A stretch of 64,000 bases of DNA from Trichococcus flocculiformis. Its GTDB lineage: Bacteria; Bacillota; Bacilli; Lactobacillales; Aerococcaceae. Location: positions 119,882-183,881 of the forward strand of contig NZ_FOQC01000003.1 of the NCBI RefSeq assembly GCF_900113645.1, given 5' to 3'. The notes under the pieces are model-generated. The model saw only the letters and a program-made list of their open reading frames with translations. It was not told the DNA's origin and did not search any database. The first letter of the stretch is position 1. Each line of letters starts with the position of its first letter. The translations under genes and the position numbers were made by a program. Positions 1 through 9,122 of this stretch are shown here, piece by piece.

Positions 1-712
1 CGATGGTGCCGAACCCGATATTCGCATGTCTGTCTTTGTGGGCCCCTCTCTCGTTTTTTGAGTCGTTGACATGAATCATTTTCAAACGTTCCAGGCCGAT
101 GATGCGGTCGAATTCTTCCAACACACCATCGAAGTCCTCTTTGACGTTATAGCCCGCATCATTCGTATGGCACGTATCCAACGTCACCGAAAGTTTGTCG
201 TTATGGACTACCCCATCCATGATGGCAGCCAGCTCTTCAAACGTCCGGCCGATCTCTGTGCCTTTTCCGGCCATCGTTTCCAATGCAATCTGCGCTGTCT
301 GACTAGGCTCCAGCACTTCATTCAAGCCCTTGATGATCTGTTTGATGCCTATCTCAGAACCTGCGCCGACATGCGAACCTGGATGCAACGTGATTTGTTT
401 TGCACCAAGCGCTTGCGCCCGCACGATTTCTTCGCGCAAAAATCCGATCGCAAATTCAAAATGATCCGGTTTCGTTGTATTCGCCAAATTGATGATGTAG
501 GGTGCATGGACGACCAACTCGACCAGACCATGCTTCGCCATATAATCCATTCCTTCCGGAATATTCATCTCATCGACACTTTTTCTCCGGGTATTCTGCG
601 GAGCGCCTGTGTAAATCATAAATACCGAAGAACCGTATGACGCTGCCTCCTCTGCTGAACCCAACAGCATTTTTTTGCCCCCCATAGAAACATGTGAACC
701 TATCTTTAACAT
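1..712 (-). CDS. nfo: Endonuclease IV (AP endonuclease), 3' part outside window
   Basis: Zinc-dependent AP endonuclease of the AP_endonuc_2 TIM-barrel family, which cuts the backbone 5' of abasic sites in base-excision repair. Read on the minus strand from ATG at 712, preceded by GGGTGA. Visible metal-ligand motifs in order are [26 protein letters not shown] and IHVNDSKN followed by RHANIG. About 237 residues are present and the last 60 or so lie left of the window, so the final glutamate ligand cannot be checked. The plus-strand reading over this region is a shadow. The gene is separated from aspS by a terminator and is probably its own unit. Confidence 0.93.
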   Translation of the reverse strand, partial: MLKIGSHVSMGGKKMLLGSAEEAASYGSSVFMIYTGAPQNTRRKSVDEMNIPEGMDYMAKHGLVELVVHAPYIINLANTTKPDHFEFAIGFLREEIVRAQALGAKQITLHPGSHVGAGSEIGIKQIIKGLNEVLEPSQTAQIALETMAGKGTEIGRTFEELAAIMDGVVHNDKLSVTLDTCHTNDAGYNVKEDFDGVLEEFDRIIGLERLKMIHVNDSKNERGAHKDRHANIGFGTI

Positions 713-776
713 ATCTTCACCCTTTTATTGTGTATTATCCTAAAAAGCAATTCCGCCTAATCCAAAGCAACAGACG

Positions 777-820
777 AAAAAAAACAGCCTTATGATACGA
801 TTATTGTATCATAAGGCCTG
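777..820 (-). terminator. Rho-independent terminator after aspS
   Basis: A 12-bp stem (CCTTATGATAC paired with GTATCATAAGG, 7-nt loop) is followed on the minus strand by a run of eight T. It closes the hisS-aspS operon. The arm on the other side also has a short T run, so it may work weakly in the plus direction. Confidence 0.85.
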
Positions 821-868
821 TTTTCATTACCATCAGATGCTCTTTTTAGTTCAATTGCTAATCCAAGG

Positions 869-2641
869 TTAGTCCAAAGAGGCGATTTTCAGGCTCAATT
901 CTTTCAACTGAGCTGCGCTTACTTCGCTTGGGGCGTTCGTCATCGGGTCGAAAGCTTTCCCGTTTTTAGGGAACGCGATCACTTCGCGGATGTTCGATTC
1001 ACCAGCCAACAACATGACCAAACGATCCAACCCTAAAGCGATGCCCCCATGAGGTGGGAACCCGTAATCGAATGCATCCATCAAGAAACCGAACTCCTCT
1101 TCAGCCTCTTCTTTACTGAAACCAAGTGCCGCAAACATCTGCTCCTGTACTTCTCTTGTGTGGATACGCAACGAGCCTCCGCCGATCTCATAACCGTTCA
1201 GGACGATATCATAGGCTTGCGCATAAACTTCTTCCGGATGTTCGGCTAATTTGCTAAGATCTTCATCATTCGGACGAGTGAATGGGTGGTGCATTGCAGT
1301 GTAACGTTTTGCGTCCGCATCGTACTCAAGCAATGGCCAATCCACAACCCAAACGAAAGCGAATTTGGATTTATCGATCAGATCAAGATCGCGGCCAAAC
1401 TTCAGACGCAACTCTCCAAGCGCTTGATAGACGATTTCTTTTTTATCAGCAACAAACACAAGCAAGTCTCCAGGCTCAGCATCCATCAGTCTGATCAATT
1501 CATCGCTGTCTTCGGTAAAGAATTTCGCCACGGCGCCTTTCAATCCATCTTCTTCGACTTTCATCCAAGCCATGCCTTTTGCGCCGTATTGTTTGGCGTA
1601 CTCGATCAGGTTATCCATGTCTTTGCGTGAATAAGCATCGGCTTTACCTTTAACGTTCAAGCCACGGACTTGTCCGCCGCTTTCACTTGTTGCTTTGAAT
1701 ACGTTGAATGAAGAAGTTTTCGCAAATTCGTTCATGTCGATCAGTTCCAACGCGAAACGAGTATCCGGCTTATCACTGCCGAAACGGTTCATCGCCTCAT
1801 CATAGGAGATGCGAGGGAATGGAGCCGGAATATCTTTGCCCAGAACGTCCTTCATGACTTTTTGAAGCATGTTTTCGGTAATTTCCTGAATCTCCTCAGC
1901 AGAAAGGAAACTTGTTTCGATATCCACTTGCGTAAATTCTGGCTGTCTGTCACCGCGCAAATCTTCATCGCGGAAGCAACGAACGATCTGGTAATAGCGG
2001 TCAAATCCAGCGCCCATCAGCATCTGTTTGAACAGTTGCGGCGATTGTGGCAGTGCGTAAAATTCGCCTTGGTGGACACGGGATGGAACGATATAGTCAC
2101 GCGCACCTTCCGGAGTCGATTTCGTCAAATATGGTGTTTCGATATCCATAAAATTCAAGTCATCCAAATAATTACGGACAGTACGCGTCGTTTGATGGCG
2201 AATTTTCATGTTGTTCATCATTTTGTCTCTTCTTAAATCAATGTAGCGGTATTTCATGCGCAGTTCATCCGATACGTTCAGATCGCCTTCGATATAGAAC
2301 GGCGGTGTTTTCGCTTTCGCCAAAATTTCCACGGATTCCGCTTCAATTTCGATCGTTCCTGTACCGATATTCGGATTAATTTGATTTTCTTCACGTAGGA
2401 CTACTTTACCTTTGACTTGCAGGACATATTCTCCACGGATCGTTTCTGCAATACGGAAGGCTTCTTCGCTGAATTCCGTGTTGAAAACGACTTGGACGAT
2501 GCCTTCACGGTCACGCAGATGGATAAAGATCAATCCACCCAAGTCCCTTCTTTTGTTTACCCAACCATTGGCGACGACAGTCTGCCCAACCGATGCTTCT
2601 GTCAATAATCCGCAATACTCTGTTCTTCTTTCCATTTTCAC
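869..2641 (-). CDS. aspS: Aspartate--tRNA ligase
   Basis: Class IIb aminoacyl-tRNA synthetase charging tRNA-Asp. The 590-residue length is typical of the bacterial type. An N-terminal OB-fold anticodon-binding domain (about residues 1-105) is followed by the class II core with the motif 2 region ([18 protein letters not shown]), the bacterial GAD insertion in the middle and motif 3 near the C terminus (GLDRLVMLL). It lies 18 bp after hisS and shares its T-box leader. Whether it is discriminating or also charges tRNA-Asn cannot be told from the sequence alone. Confidence 0.96.
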   Translation of the reverse strand: MKMERRTEYCGLLTEASVGQTVVANGWVNKRRDLGGLIFIHLRDREGIVQVVFNTEFSEEAFRIAETIRGEYVLQVKGKVVLREENQINPNIGTGTIEIEAESVEILAKAKTPPFYIEGDLNVSDELRMKYRYIDLRRDKMMNNMKIRHQTTRTVRNYLDDLNFMDIETPYLTKSTPEGARDYIVPSRVHQGEFYALPQSPQLFKQMLMGAGFDRYYQIVRCFRDEDLRGDRQPEFTQVDIETSFLSAEEIQEITENMLQKVMKDVLGKDIPAPFPRISYDEAMNRFGSDKPDTRFALELIDMNEFAKTSSFNVFKATSESGGQVRGLNVKGKADAYSRKDMDNLIEYAKQYGAKGMAWMKVEEDGLKGAVAKFFTEDSDELIRLMDAEPGDLLVFVADKKEIVYQALGELRLKFGRDLDLIDKSKFAFVWVVDWPLLEYDADAKRYTAMHHPFTRPNDEDLSKLAEHPEEVYAQAYDIVLNGYEIGGGSLRIHTREVQEQMFAALGFSKEEAEEEFGFLMDAFDYGFPPHGGIALGLDRLVMLLAGESNIREVIAFPKNGKAFDPMTNAPSEVSAAQLKELSLKIASLD

Positions 2642-2659
2642 TACCCTCTTCTGTATTTT

Positions 2660-3982
2660 CTAGTCTTCTTTTCCAAAAAATTCATTAAAAGCCGTCATAT
2701 CGGCTGTCTGTGTTTTGTACACTTTATCGAAATCAGCATAAATTTCAGCCAATGATAAAGTCTGTTCTTTGCCGGTTGACATCACTTTGAATTGCACCTG
2801 TTTATTATTCAATTCATTCTCGCCGATTGTCAGGACCACTTTGGCTCCATTTTTCGTAGCGGTTTTGAATTGGGCTTTGGCTTTGCGGTCATGGAAGTCT
2901 CGATCCGCCGAATACCCTGCTTGGCGCGCATTTTGGACCAATTTCAAGGTTTCGATGTTCGTAGCTTCTCCCAGACCGACCACATAAACATCCAACTCGG
3001 ATAATTTTGGCACATCGACTTGCTGGTCCTTGATCAAAAGGATCAGCCTTTCCAAGCCCATTCCGAAGCCAAATCCAGGAACCTCCGGCCCGCCGATTTC
3101 CTGAACCAAGCCATCATAGCGGCCACCGCCGCAGATGGTCGTTTCGGCTCCGAAGACTGCGGACGAAGTCATAATTTCAAAGATAGTGTCTTGGTAATAG
3201 TCGAGTCCGCGGACCATATTGCTGTTGATAGTGAACGGAATTTCCAATGCCTGAAGCATTTCCTGAACCGCCTCAAAATGTTTCCTTGAATCATCCGACA
3301 AGAACTCCAAGATGCTTGGTGCCTGGGCAACGATTTCCTTGTCGCGCTTGTCTTTGCTGTCCAACACGCGCAACGGATTCTTATGTAAACGAGTCTGGGA
3401 ATCTTTGCTCAGTTCATCATGGAACGGTTCTAGGTAGGCGATCAGCGCTTCGCGGTATCTGATCCGGTCTTCAGTTTTCCCCAAAGAATTGATGACCAAT
3501 TTCAGATCGCTCAATTCCAATTCCTTCAGTATATCCCATGCCAATGCCATTGTTTCGACATCGGTCGCCGGATTCACGCTTCCGAAAACTTCCACACCCA
3601 ATTGGTGGAATTGTCGCATTCTTCCACCTTGTGGTCTTTCGTAGCGGAACATCGGGCTGATGTAATAGACTTTCAGCGGTTTTGGATGTTCAGGACCGAA
3701 CAGTTTGTTCTCAACATAAGCCCTAACCACCGGGGCTGTTCCTTCTGGCTTCAATGCGATATGGCGTTCGCCTTTGTCGAAGAAATCATACATTTCTTTC
3801 GATACGATATCGCTCGTATCGCCAACGCCTCTGGAAAACAACTCATAACTTTCAAACATCGGCGTGCGGATTTCCGAAAATTGATAGTCATGCAATAAGA
3901 TTCGGGCTGTCTCTTCCACATATTGCCAAATTTCTGCTTCCTGCAAAAATATGTCAGCAGTCCCTTTTGGTTTTTGTATCAT
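2660..3982 (-). CDS. hisS: Histidine--tRNA ligase
   Basis: Class II synthetase for tRNA-His, 440 residues from the chosen start. Motif 2 ([17 protein letters not shown]), the His-binding RGLDYY stretch and GGGRYDGL are present, with the C-terminal anticodon-binding domain from about residue 330. An in-frame ATG lies further upstream at 4057, but it falls inside the leader terminator hairpin. ATG at 3982 (MIQKPKGT) matches family N termini and has AAAGGA about 12 nt upstream. First gene of the hisS-aspS operon under T-box control. Confidence 0.96.
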   Translation of the reverse strand: MIQKPKGTADIFLQEAEIWQYVEETARILLHDYQFSEIRTPMFESYELFSRGVGDTSDIVSKEMYDFFDKGERHIALKPEGTAPVVRAYVENKLFGPEHPKPLKVYYISPMFRYERPQGGRMRQFHQLGVEVFGSVNPATDVETMALAWDILKELELSDLKLVINSLGKTEDRIRYREALIAYLEPFHDELSKDSQTRLHKNPLRVLDSKDKRDKEIVAQAPSILEFLSDDSRKHFEAVQEMLQALEIPFTINSNMVRGLDYYQDTIFEIMTSSAVFGAETTICGGGRYDGLVQEIGGPEVPGFGFGMGLERLILLIKDQQVDVPKLSELDVYVVGLGEATNIETLKLVQNARQAGYSADRDFHDRKAKAQFKTATKNGAKVVLTIGENELNNKQVQFKVMSTGKEQTLSLAEIYADFDKVYKTQTADMTAFNEFFGKED

Positions 3983-4030
3983 TTTTATAACCATTCCTTT
4001 CGCTTCATACTGTTTTTTGTCTGAAAAAAA

Positions 4031-4266
4031 GCAAAAAAATAGCCCTCTTTCCATCATGGAAAAGGACGATTAGTCAGACGTGGTGCCACCTTTATTCGAA
4101 AGCATAGCTTTCCTTTAACGAGTAACGTTCGTGGCGTAATAGCTTTTCACTATTAATCCTCCAACCTGTCTTTCAAATAAACGTTTGGGAGTGCTCTCAG
4201 CCGCGGCAATCCTCTCTGAATCAAACCAATCTATTCTACTTCGATCTTCACTGGACATTTATAATT
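4031..4266 (-). promoter_or_regulatory. T-box leader of hisS-aspS, apparent tRNA-Asp specificity
   Basis: Minus-strand leader of about 230 nt. The T-box core AAAGGTGGCACCACG (around 4079-4093) is followed by a terminator hairpin (4043-4066) ending in seven T. The leader base can form Stem I: TCCAGT pairs with GGTTGGA, and inside it ATAGAT with GTTTAT and GTTTG with CAAAC. The specifier-loop position holds GAAAGACA, giving GAC (Asp) at 4168-4170. The antiterminator bulge reads TGGC, whose last base would pair with discriminator G73 of tRNA-Asp, not C73 of tRNA-His. A CAC triplet at 4191-4193 lies in the distal arm and is less well placed. Confidence 0.88.
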
Positions 4267-4272
4267 TCCTTA

Positions 4273-4301
4273 ACGATACAAGATAAGCTTCGAATTGTCA
4301 A
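4273..4301 (-). promoter_or_regulatory. Promoter of the hisS T-box operon
   Basis: On the minus strand a perfect -35 TTGACA (4296-4301) stands 17 bp from TATCGT (4273-4278). The expected start near 4266 fits the 5' end of the T-box leader. Confidence 0.7.
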
Positions 4302-4382
4302 TACTGTTTTCATCATATTTTCATCTTGATGTACTTCCCCCCTGTCCAGATACAGCACAACTTTATAATTTCTGAAAAGGCT

Positions 4383-4412
4383 TTGCATTGGATAACGTAT
4401 CTTTGCTATAAT
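4383..4412 (+). promoter_or_regulatory. Promoter of the amidase gene
   Basis: Perfect -10 TATAAT (4407-4412) with an extended TGC just before it, and a weak -35 TTGCAT (4383-4388) 18 bp upstream. It lies 60 bp before the GTG start. Confidence 0.7.
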
Positions 4413-4474
4413 GATAGAAGAATTGAACAATTTTTGTAAATTTTATGCATCCCAAACCAGAAAGGAGACAATCA

Positions 4475-5791
4475 GTGAAAACTATCGGAAAAAATAGACA
4501 TCTGTTCTTCTTGATGCTTGTTTTGCTATTTGTTGGATTGGGCTCCTTCGGTACGGTAGCATTAGCCAACTATACTTCGGTCAGCATCTCCGCCAGCATC
4601 GTAAACGTCCGGTCCGGTCCGGGCTTATCTTACGATATTATGACGCAAATACAAGGCGGATCCTCTGTCAACGTTTTAGCGGATAAGAACGAATGGTATA
4701 AAGTCCGGTTATCGGATGGAAGAATCGGTTGGGTAGCAAGCTGGCTGATCAACAATACCGAAATCGCGGCAACCTCCGAATTGCTGGCAACGGTCCTTGT
4801 ACCCTCCGCCAATATCCGGCAGGAGAACAATGAAACATCTGAAGTCGTCGGAACGGCTATTGCAGGTGAAAAATTCGCCCTATTATACGAAGAAAACGGT
4901 TGGAGCCAAATCCAATACAACAATAAAGTTGCTTGGATTTTGTCTGAGCTGATCGAAATTTCACCAGGCAGTATTCAGTTGGCGCCAGAAACAGTCGATA
5001 CCACTGCCGTTGTTGCAGACGACACTAATCCGAAAGCGATCATCACGATGGATGGCGTAAATGTCCGCAGCAGTGCTTCGACAGGCAGCGATATCCTGTT
5101 CATTGCCGAAAAAGGCGAAGAGTACGAACTGATCAGCGAATCCGGTGATTTCTATAAGATCCTATATGAGGGAAACAAGGAAGGTTACGTCGCCTCCTGG
5201 TTGGTGGAAACATCCGAATCACTCGGTGCGCCAGTCACTGCGTCATCGACCACCACGCTTGCAGAAGCGACAATCGTGATTGATCCGGGCCACGGAGGAG
5301 AAGATCCGGGTGCGGAAGGTACTTATATTTATGAGAAGGAAGTCACACTCAAAACCGCTCAAGCTGTGGCGGAAAAATTACGCAGTGCCGGAGCCAACGT
5401 CATATTGACGCGCACCTCGGACATCTATGTCACTTTGGAAGATCGCGCAGAAATGAGTAATGTCAACAATGCTGATTTATTCATCAGTCTGCATTACGAC
5501 TCCACCGCAAGCGGTACTTCAGTGACTGGCTTTACGACTTATTATTACGCAGATGAGGATATCCCGTTAGCCAATCTGGTCGATAATCACCTGGCTGACA
5601 CCTTGCCGTTGCAGGACAACGGATCCAAGTTCGGAGATTTCCTGGTTACACGCGAAAATGATCAGCCGGCCTTGCTGTTGGAACTTGGCTATATGAACAA
5701 CGAATCCGACGTCAAGACCTTCAATTCCGACTACTATCGCTCGCTGGTGGCAGAAAGCATCTACCAAGCATTGACCGAATATTTCCAATAA
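4475..5791 (+). CDS. Secreted N-acetylmuramoyl-L-alanine amidase with three SH3b domains
   Basis: Cell-wall hydrolase cutting the amide bond between MurNAc and L-Ala. The GTG at 4475 is chosen as start because AAAGGAG lies 7 nt upstream; an in-frame ATG at 4445 has no such site. The N terminus is a signal peptide (basic KNRH, long hydrophobic run, cleavage near ALA-NY). Three bacterial SH3 repeats follow, marked by VNVRSGPG, ANIRQENN and VNVRSSAS. The C-terminal Amidase_3 domain (about residues 265-438) carries the zinc and catalytic motifs PGHGG, YEKEV, SLHYDS and LLELGYMNN. Resembles the CwlC/LytC-type zinc amidases. Single gene; a structured repeat begins 7 bp downstream. Confidence 0.93.
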   Translation: MKTIGKNRHLFFLMLVLLFVGLGSFGTVALANYTSVSISASIVNVRSGPGLSYDIMTQIQGGSSVNVLADKNEWYKVRLSDGRIGWVASWLINNTEIAATSELLATVLVPSANIRQENNETSEVVGTAIAGEKFALLYEENGWSQIQYNNKVAWILSELIEISPGSIQLAPETVDTTAVVADDTNPKAIITMDGVNVRSSASTGSDILFIAEKGEEYELISESGDFYKILYEGNKEGYVASWLVETSESLGAPVTASSTTTLAEATIVIDPGHGGEDPGAEGTYIYEKEVTLKTAQAVAEKLRSAGANVILTRTSDIYVTLEDRAEMSNVNNADLFISLHYDSTASGTSVTGFTTYYYADEDIPLANLVDNHLADTLPLQDNGSKFGDFLVTRENDQPALLLELGYMNNESDVKTFNSDYYRSLVAESIYQALTEYFQ

Positions 5792-5798
5792 GAAAGCG

Positions 5799-6098
5799 GA
5801 ACGGGTTCGTTCAGCCCTGAGTAAGGAAACACTGTGACCTAATCGGTCAAGTATATCATGCCTCTAAGCGATTGAAATCGCAAGAGTCATGACAATTTAG
5901 GAAATCGTGCTCCGCAACGTTCCCTACGGTCACCTTGTACTGGGAGTCTAAGGGATGAATCCCTAAGACTCCCATGCAACTGAGCATCGTAGAGCGCAAT
6001 ATGCTAAGAGACTTCCTGCATCAGCAGGTTAGTCGAATAGTATCCTTGGCTCGCAGAGACAAGAGGTTCCTTATTCTTCTTTCCGAAGGGCTAACCCG
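5799..6098 (+). ncRNA. Structured ~300-nt intergenic repeat, copy 1; candidate HEARO/omega-RNA
   Basis: No gene lies between 5792 and 6165; most of it is this element. It recurs almost base for base at 63711-64000. CGGGTT (5802-5807) and AGCCC (5813-5817) can pair with AACCCG (6093-6098) and GGGCT (6088-6092), closing the RNA end to end. Internal helices are TGACC/GGTCA (5835/5845), a three-part hairpin TCATG-CTCT-GCGAT with ATCGC-AGAG-CATGA (5856-5892), GGGAGTCT-AGGGAT with ATCCCT-AGACTCCC (5942-5973), AGCAT/ATGCT and CCTGC/GCAGG. GTGACC (5834) could also pair with GGTCAC (5928) as a pseudoknot. A GTGA begins at 6098. Length and layout resemble HEARO/omega-RNAs of IsrB/IscB elements, with host sequence as 5' guide. 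The family name is inference; the structured repeat itself is seen. Confidence 0.7.
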
Positions 6099-6112
6099 TG
6101 AAGCTAGCCATC

Positions 6113-6167
6113 AAAAAAACAGAGTCTGCAGCTTGAACCGCCAATGGTTCAAGCTGCAGACTCTGTT
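6113..6167. terminator. Long perfect terminator hairpin between the repeat and dtd
   Basis: Two 20-nt arms (6120-6139 and 6146-6165) pair perfectly around a 6-nt loop. The minus strand ends in seven T after the stem (terminator of dtd), and the plus strand runs into TTATTTATTTTT, so it can also end transcripts of the amidase and the repeat. Confidence 0.9.
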
Positions 6168-6612
6168 ATTTATTTTTGGAATCGATGATTATGGTTACAG
6201 GTCCATCGTTGACCAAAGAAACCGCCATGTGCGCCCCGAACTTACCGGACGCCACTGAGAATCCTTCAGCTCTTAACCGTTCATTGAACTCTTGATAGAG
6301 CGCCTCGCCGGTTTCGGGGGCGGCCGCATTGATGAAGCTTGGACGATTGCCTTTTTTGGTATCAGCGAATAAAGTGAACTGGGATATGGAAAGAATGTCC
6401 CCACCCACATCCTTCAAAGAACGGTTCATTTTCCCCTCTTCGTCCTCGAAAACCCTGAGATTCGCAACTTTACGAGCAATGTAGCACACATCTTCTTGCG
6501 CATCCTCCTTACCGATACCGACCAAAAGCATGAAGCCTTTACCAATTTCTCCTATGATTTCCCCACCGACCAAGACGGCTGCTTCCGTCACTTTCTGCAC
6601 AACTACACGCAT
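6166..6612 (-). CDS. dtd: D-aminoacyl-tRNA deacylase
   Basis: Hydrolyses D-amino acids (and Gly mischarged on tRNA-Ala) from tRNA, a chirality checkpoint in the cytoplasm. At 148 residues it has the usual DTD length. The signature active-site motifs SQFTLFA and GPVT are both present, with the NxxxP-like NAAAPETG between them. It sits 26 bp after the rel gene in the same direction, the common Firmicute pairing, and its stop codon touches the downstream terminator stem. Confidence 0.95.
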   Translation of the reverse strand: MRVVVQKVTEAAVLVGGEIIGEIGKGFMLLVGIGKEDAQEDVCYIARKVANLRVFEDEEGKMNRSLKDVGGDILSISQFTLFADTKKGNRPSFINAAAPETGEALYQEFNERLRAEGFSVASGKFGAHMAVSLVNDGPVTIIIDSKNK

Positions 6613-6638
6613 ATATTCCCTCTATTCACTTTGATTAA

Positions 6639-8849
6639 TCAGGATATGACCCTTCTGACTGTGTACACATCCGGAATATTTTTTATTTTATCAACGATTT
6701 TGTCCAGTTGACTCAAATTCTGAATTCCAATTTTCACCGTAATGACCGCAATCTTATTGCTGTCGACTTTCCCGTTGACGCTGCTGAGATTTTTGGTCAT
6801 TGTGTTCACCACATGCAGAATTTCATTCAAGAGGCCGGAGCGATTATAGCCTTCTACTGTCAACTCGGTTTCGTAATCGATAGTGGACGTGCCGGTATCC
6901 TCCCATTCGACTTCAATCAGCCGATTGCCATGTTCTCCCGATACCTGCACATTCGGGCAATCTTTCCTGTGGACTGAGATGCCGCGCCCTTTTGTGATGT
7001 ATCCGACAATTTCATCTCCTGGGACCGGATTGCAGCAGTGGCTGATGCGGATGAGCAGATTATCTACACCTTGAATGACTACACCGCCCTCGTGGCGGAT
7101 CTTCATTTTAGGGTTGTCTTTTTTCGTTTTTTGCTCGATTGTGTCCAACTGTTGTTCCGCTTTGTGTTTGTCCCGCTCCCGGCGTGCTTTCTCGGTCAAA
7201 CGGTTGGATACAATAAACGCGGACAATTCACCGAACCCGATGGCTGCATACAGATCATCCTCTGAATTGACATTGAAGCGATTCAATAAATCTTTGATTG
7301 CTTGTTTCGTCAGGAATTCTTTTGGTGAAAATTCCATTTCCGTCAGTTGTTTTTCCAGCATATCGCGGCCTTTGATGACGTGTTCATCACGGTCCTGCAG
7401 CTTGAAGTAGCGTTTGATTTTGTTTTTTGCCTTACTGGTAGAAACCAAGTTGACCCAGTCCCTGCTCGGACCGAATGAGTTCGGTGATGTCATCACTTCG
7501 ATGATATCGCCATTCTGCAGTTTGTAGTTCAAAGGGACAATCTTGCCATTGACTTTTGCCCCAATGGTTTTATGTCCGATTTCAGTATGGATATTATAGG
7601 CGAAATCCAAAGGGCCGGCACCCGATGGCAATTCGACGACATCGCCTTTCGGAGTGAAGACATAAACCTTGTCCTTGAAGATATCCTCCTTGACGCTTTC
7701 GACGAACTCACTAGCGTTCTTGGAATCATCCTGCAAGTCGATCAGATCACGGAACCAATCGATCTGATGGGGCATCTTATCGGGATCGATTTTTTTGGTG
7801 ATACCCTCTTTGTATGCCCAGTGAGCCGCAACCCCGTACTCCGCGACTTGGTGCATTTCGATTGTCCGGATTTGGATTTCGACTGGCGTTCCTTGTGTCC
7901 CGATAACTGTCGTATGCAGCGACTGATACATATTCGCCTTAGGCATGGCGATATAGTCTTTGAACCGACCCGGCATCGGTTTCCATTTTGTATGAATAGC
8001 ACCCAAAACGGCATAACAGTCTTTGATGGAATGGACGATGACGCGGATAGCCAAAAGATCATAGATTTCCGTGAATTGTTTCTTTTGGTCCTTCATTTTC
8101 CGATAAATGGAGTTGATATGCTTCGGCCTGCCGTAGATGTCGGCCTCAATCTCTAATTCATCGATTGAGTCTTTGATTTTGTTGATCGTTTCCTTGATGT
8201 AGAGCTCCCGTTCATCGCGTTTGCTGTTCATCAAGTGAACAATCCGGTAATATTGCTGTGGATTCAAATACCTGAGCGACGTATCCTCCAATTCCCATTT
8301 GATCCGGTTCATCCCCAGGCGGTGGGCCAAGGGTGCATATATCTCCAAAGTCTCATTTGAGATGGTCCGTTGTTTTTCCGGCTTGTGATATTTCAATGTC
8401 CGCATATTGTGCAATCTGTCCGCTAGTTTCACCATGATGATCCGTAAATCCTTCGCCATGGCCATCAACATTTTGCGGTGGTTTTCAGCCTGTTGTTCTT
8501 CATGCGACTTGTATTCGATTTTCCCTAACTTGGTAACGCCATCCACCAGAATGGCGACGGTTTTGGAGAATTCCCGTTCGATATCATCCAAAGTAAATTC
8601 TGTATCTTCCACAACATCATGCAAAAATCCCGTTGCGATCGTTTCTGGATCTAATTTCAAATCTGCCAATATCGCTGCGACTTGAGTCGGATGAACGAAG
8701 TATTCCTCACCGGACTTCCGCATCTGTCCGCTATGAGCCTCCCGGGCAAAATCACACGCTTTTTGGACAAATGCCACGTGGGTTTCATTCATATATTCCG
8801 CGCATAGCTGCACAACCTCTTCAGGTGAATAGGTTTTGATTTTCGGCAT
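6639..8849 (-). CDS. rel: Bifunctional (p)ppGpp synthetase/hydrolase (Rel/RSH)
   Basis: Makes and degrades the alarmone (p)ppGpp in the stringent response. The 736 residues show the full RSH layout: HD hydrolase (HDVVEDT, about residues 45-150), RelA/SpoT synthetase (YQSLHTTV near 310), TGS domain (from about 395, VFTPKGDVVELP) and C-terminal ACT domain (660-736). Intact HD residues and synthetase motifs suggest both activities. ATG at 8849 has TCAGGAGTGA just upstream. A TATAAT at 8962-8967 on the minus strand would give a leader of about 100 nt. Often named relA in Firmicutes. dtd follows in the operon. Confidence 0.95.
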   Translation of the reverse strand: MPKIKTYSPEEVVQLCAEYMNETHVAFVQKACDFAREAHSGQMRKSGEEYFVHPTQVAAILADLKLDPETIATGFLHDVVEDTEFTLDDIEREFSKTVAILVDGVTKLGKIEYKSHEEQQAENHRKMLMAMAKDLRIIMVKLADRLHNMRTLKYHKPEKQRTISNETLEIYAPLAHRLGMNRIKWELEDTSLRYLNPQQYYRIVHLMNSKRDERELYIKETINKIKDSIDELEIEADIYGRPKHINSIYRKMKDQKKQFTEIYDLLAIRVIVHSIKDCYAVLGAIHTKWKPMPGRFKDYIAMPKANMYQSLHTTVIGTQGTPVEIQIRTIEMHQVAEYGVAAHWAYKEGITKKIDPDKMPHQIDWFRDLIDLQDDSKNASEFVESVKEDIFKDKVYVFTPKGDVVELPSGAGPLDFAYNIHTEIGHKTIGAKVNGKIVPLNYKLQNGDIIEVMTSPNSFGPSRDWVNLVSTSKAKNKIKRYFKLQDRDEHVIKGRDMLEKQLTEMEFSPKEFLTKQAIKDLLNRFNVNSEDDLYAAIGFGELSAFIVSNRLTEKARRERDKHKAEQQLDTIEQKTKKDNPKMKIRHEGGVVIQGVDNLLIRISHCCNPVPGDEIVGYITKGRGISVHRKDCPNVQVSGEHGNRLIEVEWEDTGTSTIDYETELTVEGYNRSGLLNEILHVVNTMTKNLSSVNGKVDSNKIAVITVKIGIQNLSQLDKIVDKIKNIPDVYTVRRVIS

Positions 8850-9027
8850 GTTGTCACTCCTGACTCTTTAAGATTATGTATTTCCTTACTGCAGTTCCAT
8901 TCTCAGACGGAACCAATACCGAACATACGCTGTTCCATAAATAAAATGAATATTTCCTTTTATTATACTTTAAATCGGAACGATGCGCCATCAACAATTA
9001 TCCTCGGTTCACGAGCTTTATGCACTA

Positions 9028-9076
9028 TAAAAAACCTTGAAGGACAGCTTCATAAAAAAAGCAGTCATTCAAGGTT
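9028..9076 (-). terminator. Terminator after deoC
   Basis: AACCTTGAA (9033-9041) pairs with TTCAAGGTT (9068-9076). On the minus strand the stem ends in a run of T. It closes the DUF3013-prmA-rsmE-deoC unit. Confidence 0.75.
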
Positions 9077-9122
9077 CCTTGATCATTTAATTATTCGGAT
9101 GCAAACGGAGCACCCCATGCAT

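Noticed and set aside
3983..4057. N-terminal 25-codon extension of hisS
   Set aside because: The sequence is the T-box terminator and the spacer to the gene; the peptide does not resemble HisRS and the ATG lies in the hairpin.
5974..6258. Plus-strand reading frame of 94 codons across the repeat end and dtd
   Set aside because: It spans a structured repeat, a terminator and the antisense of dtd; no ribosome site or family likeness.
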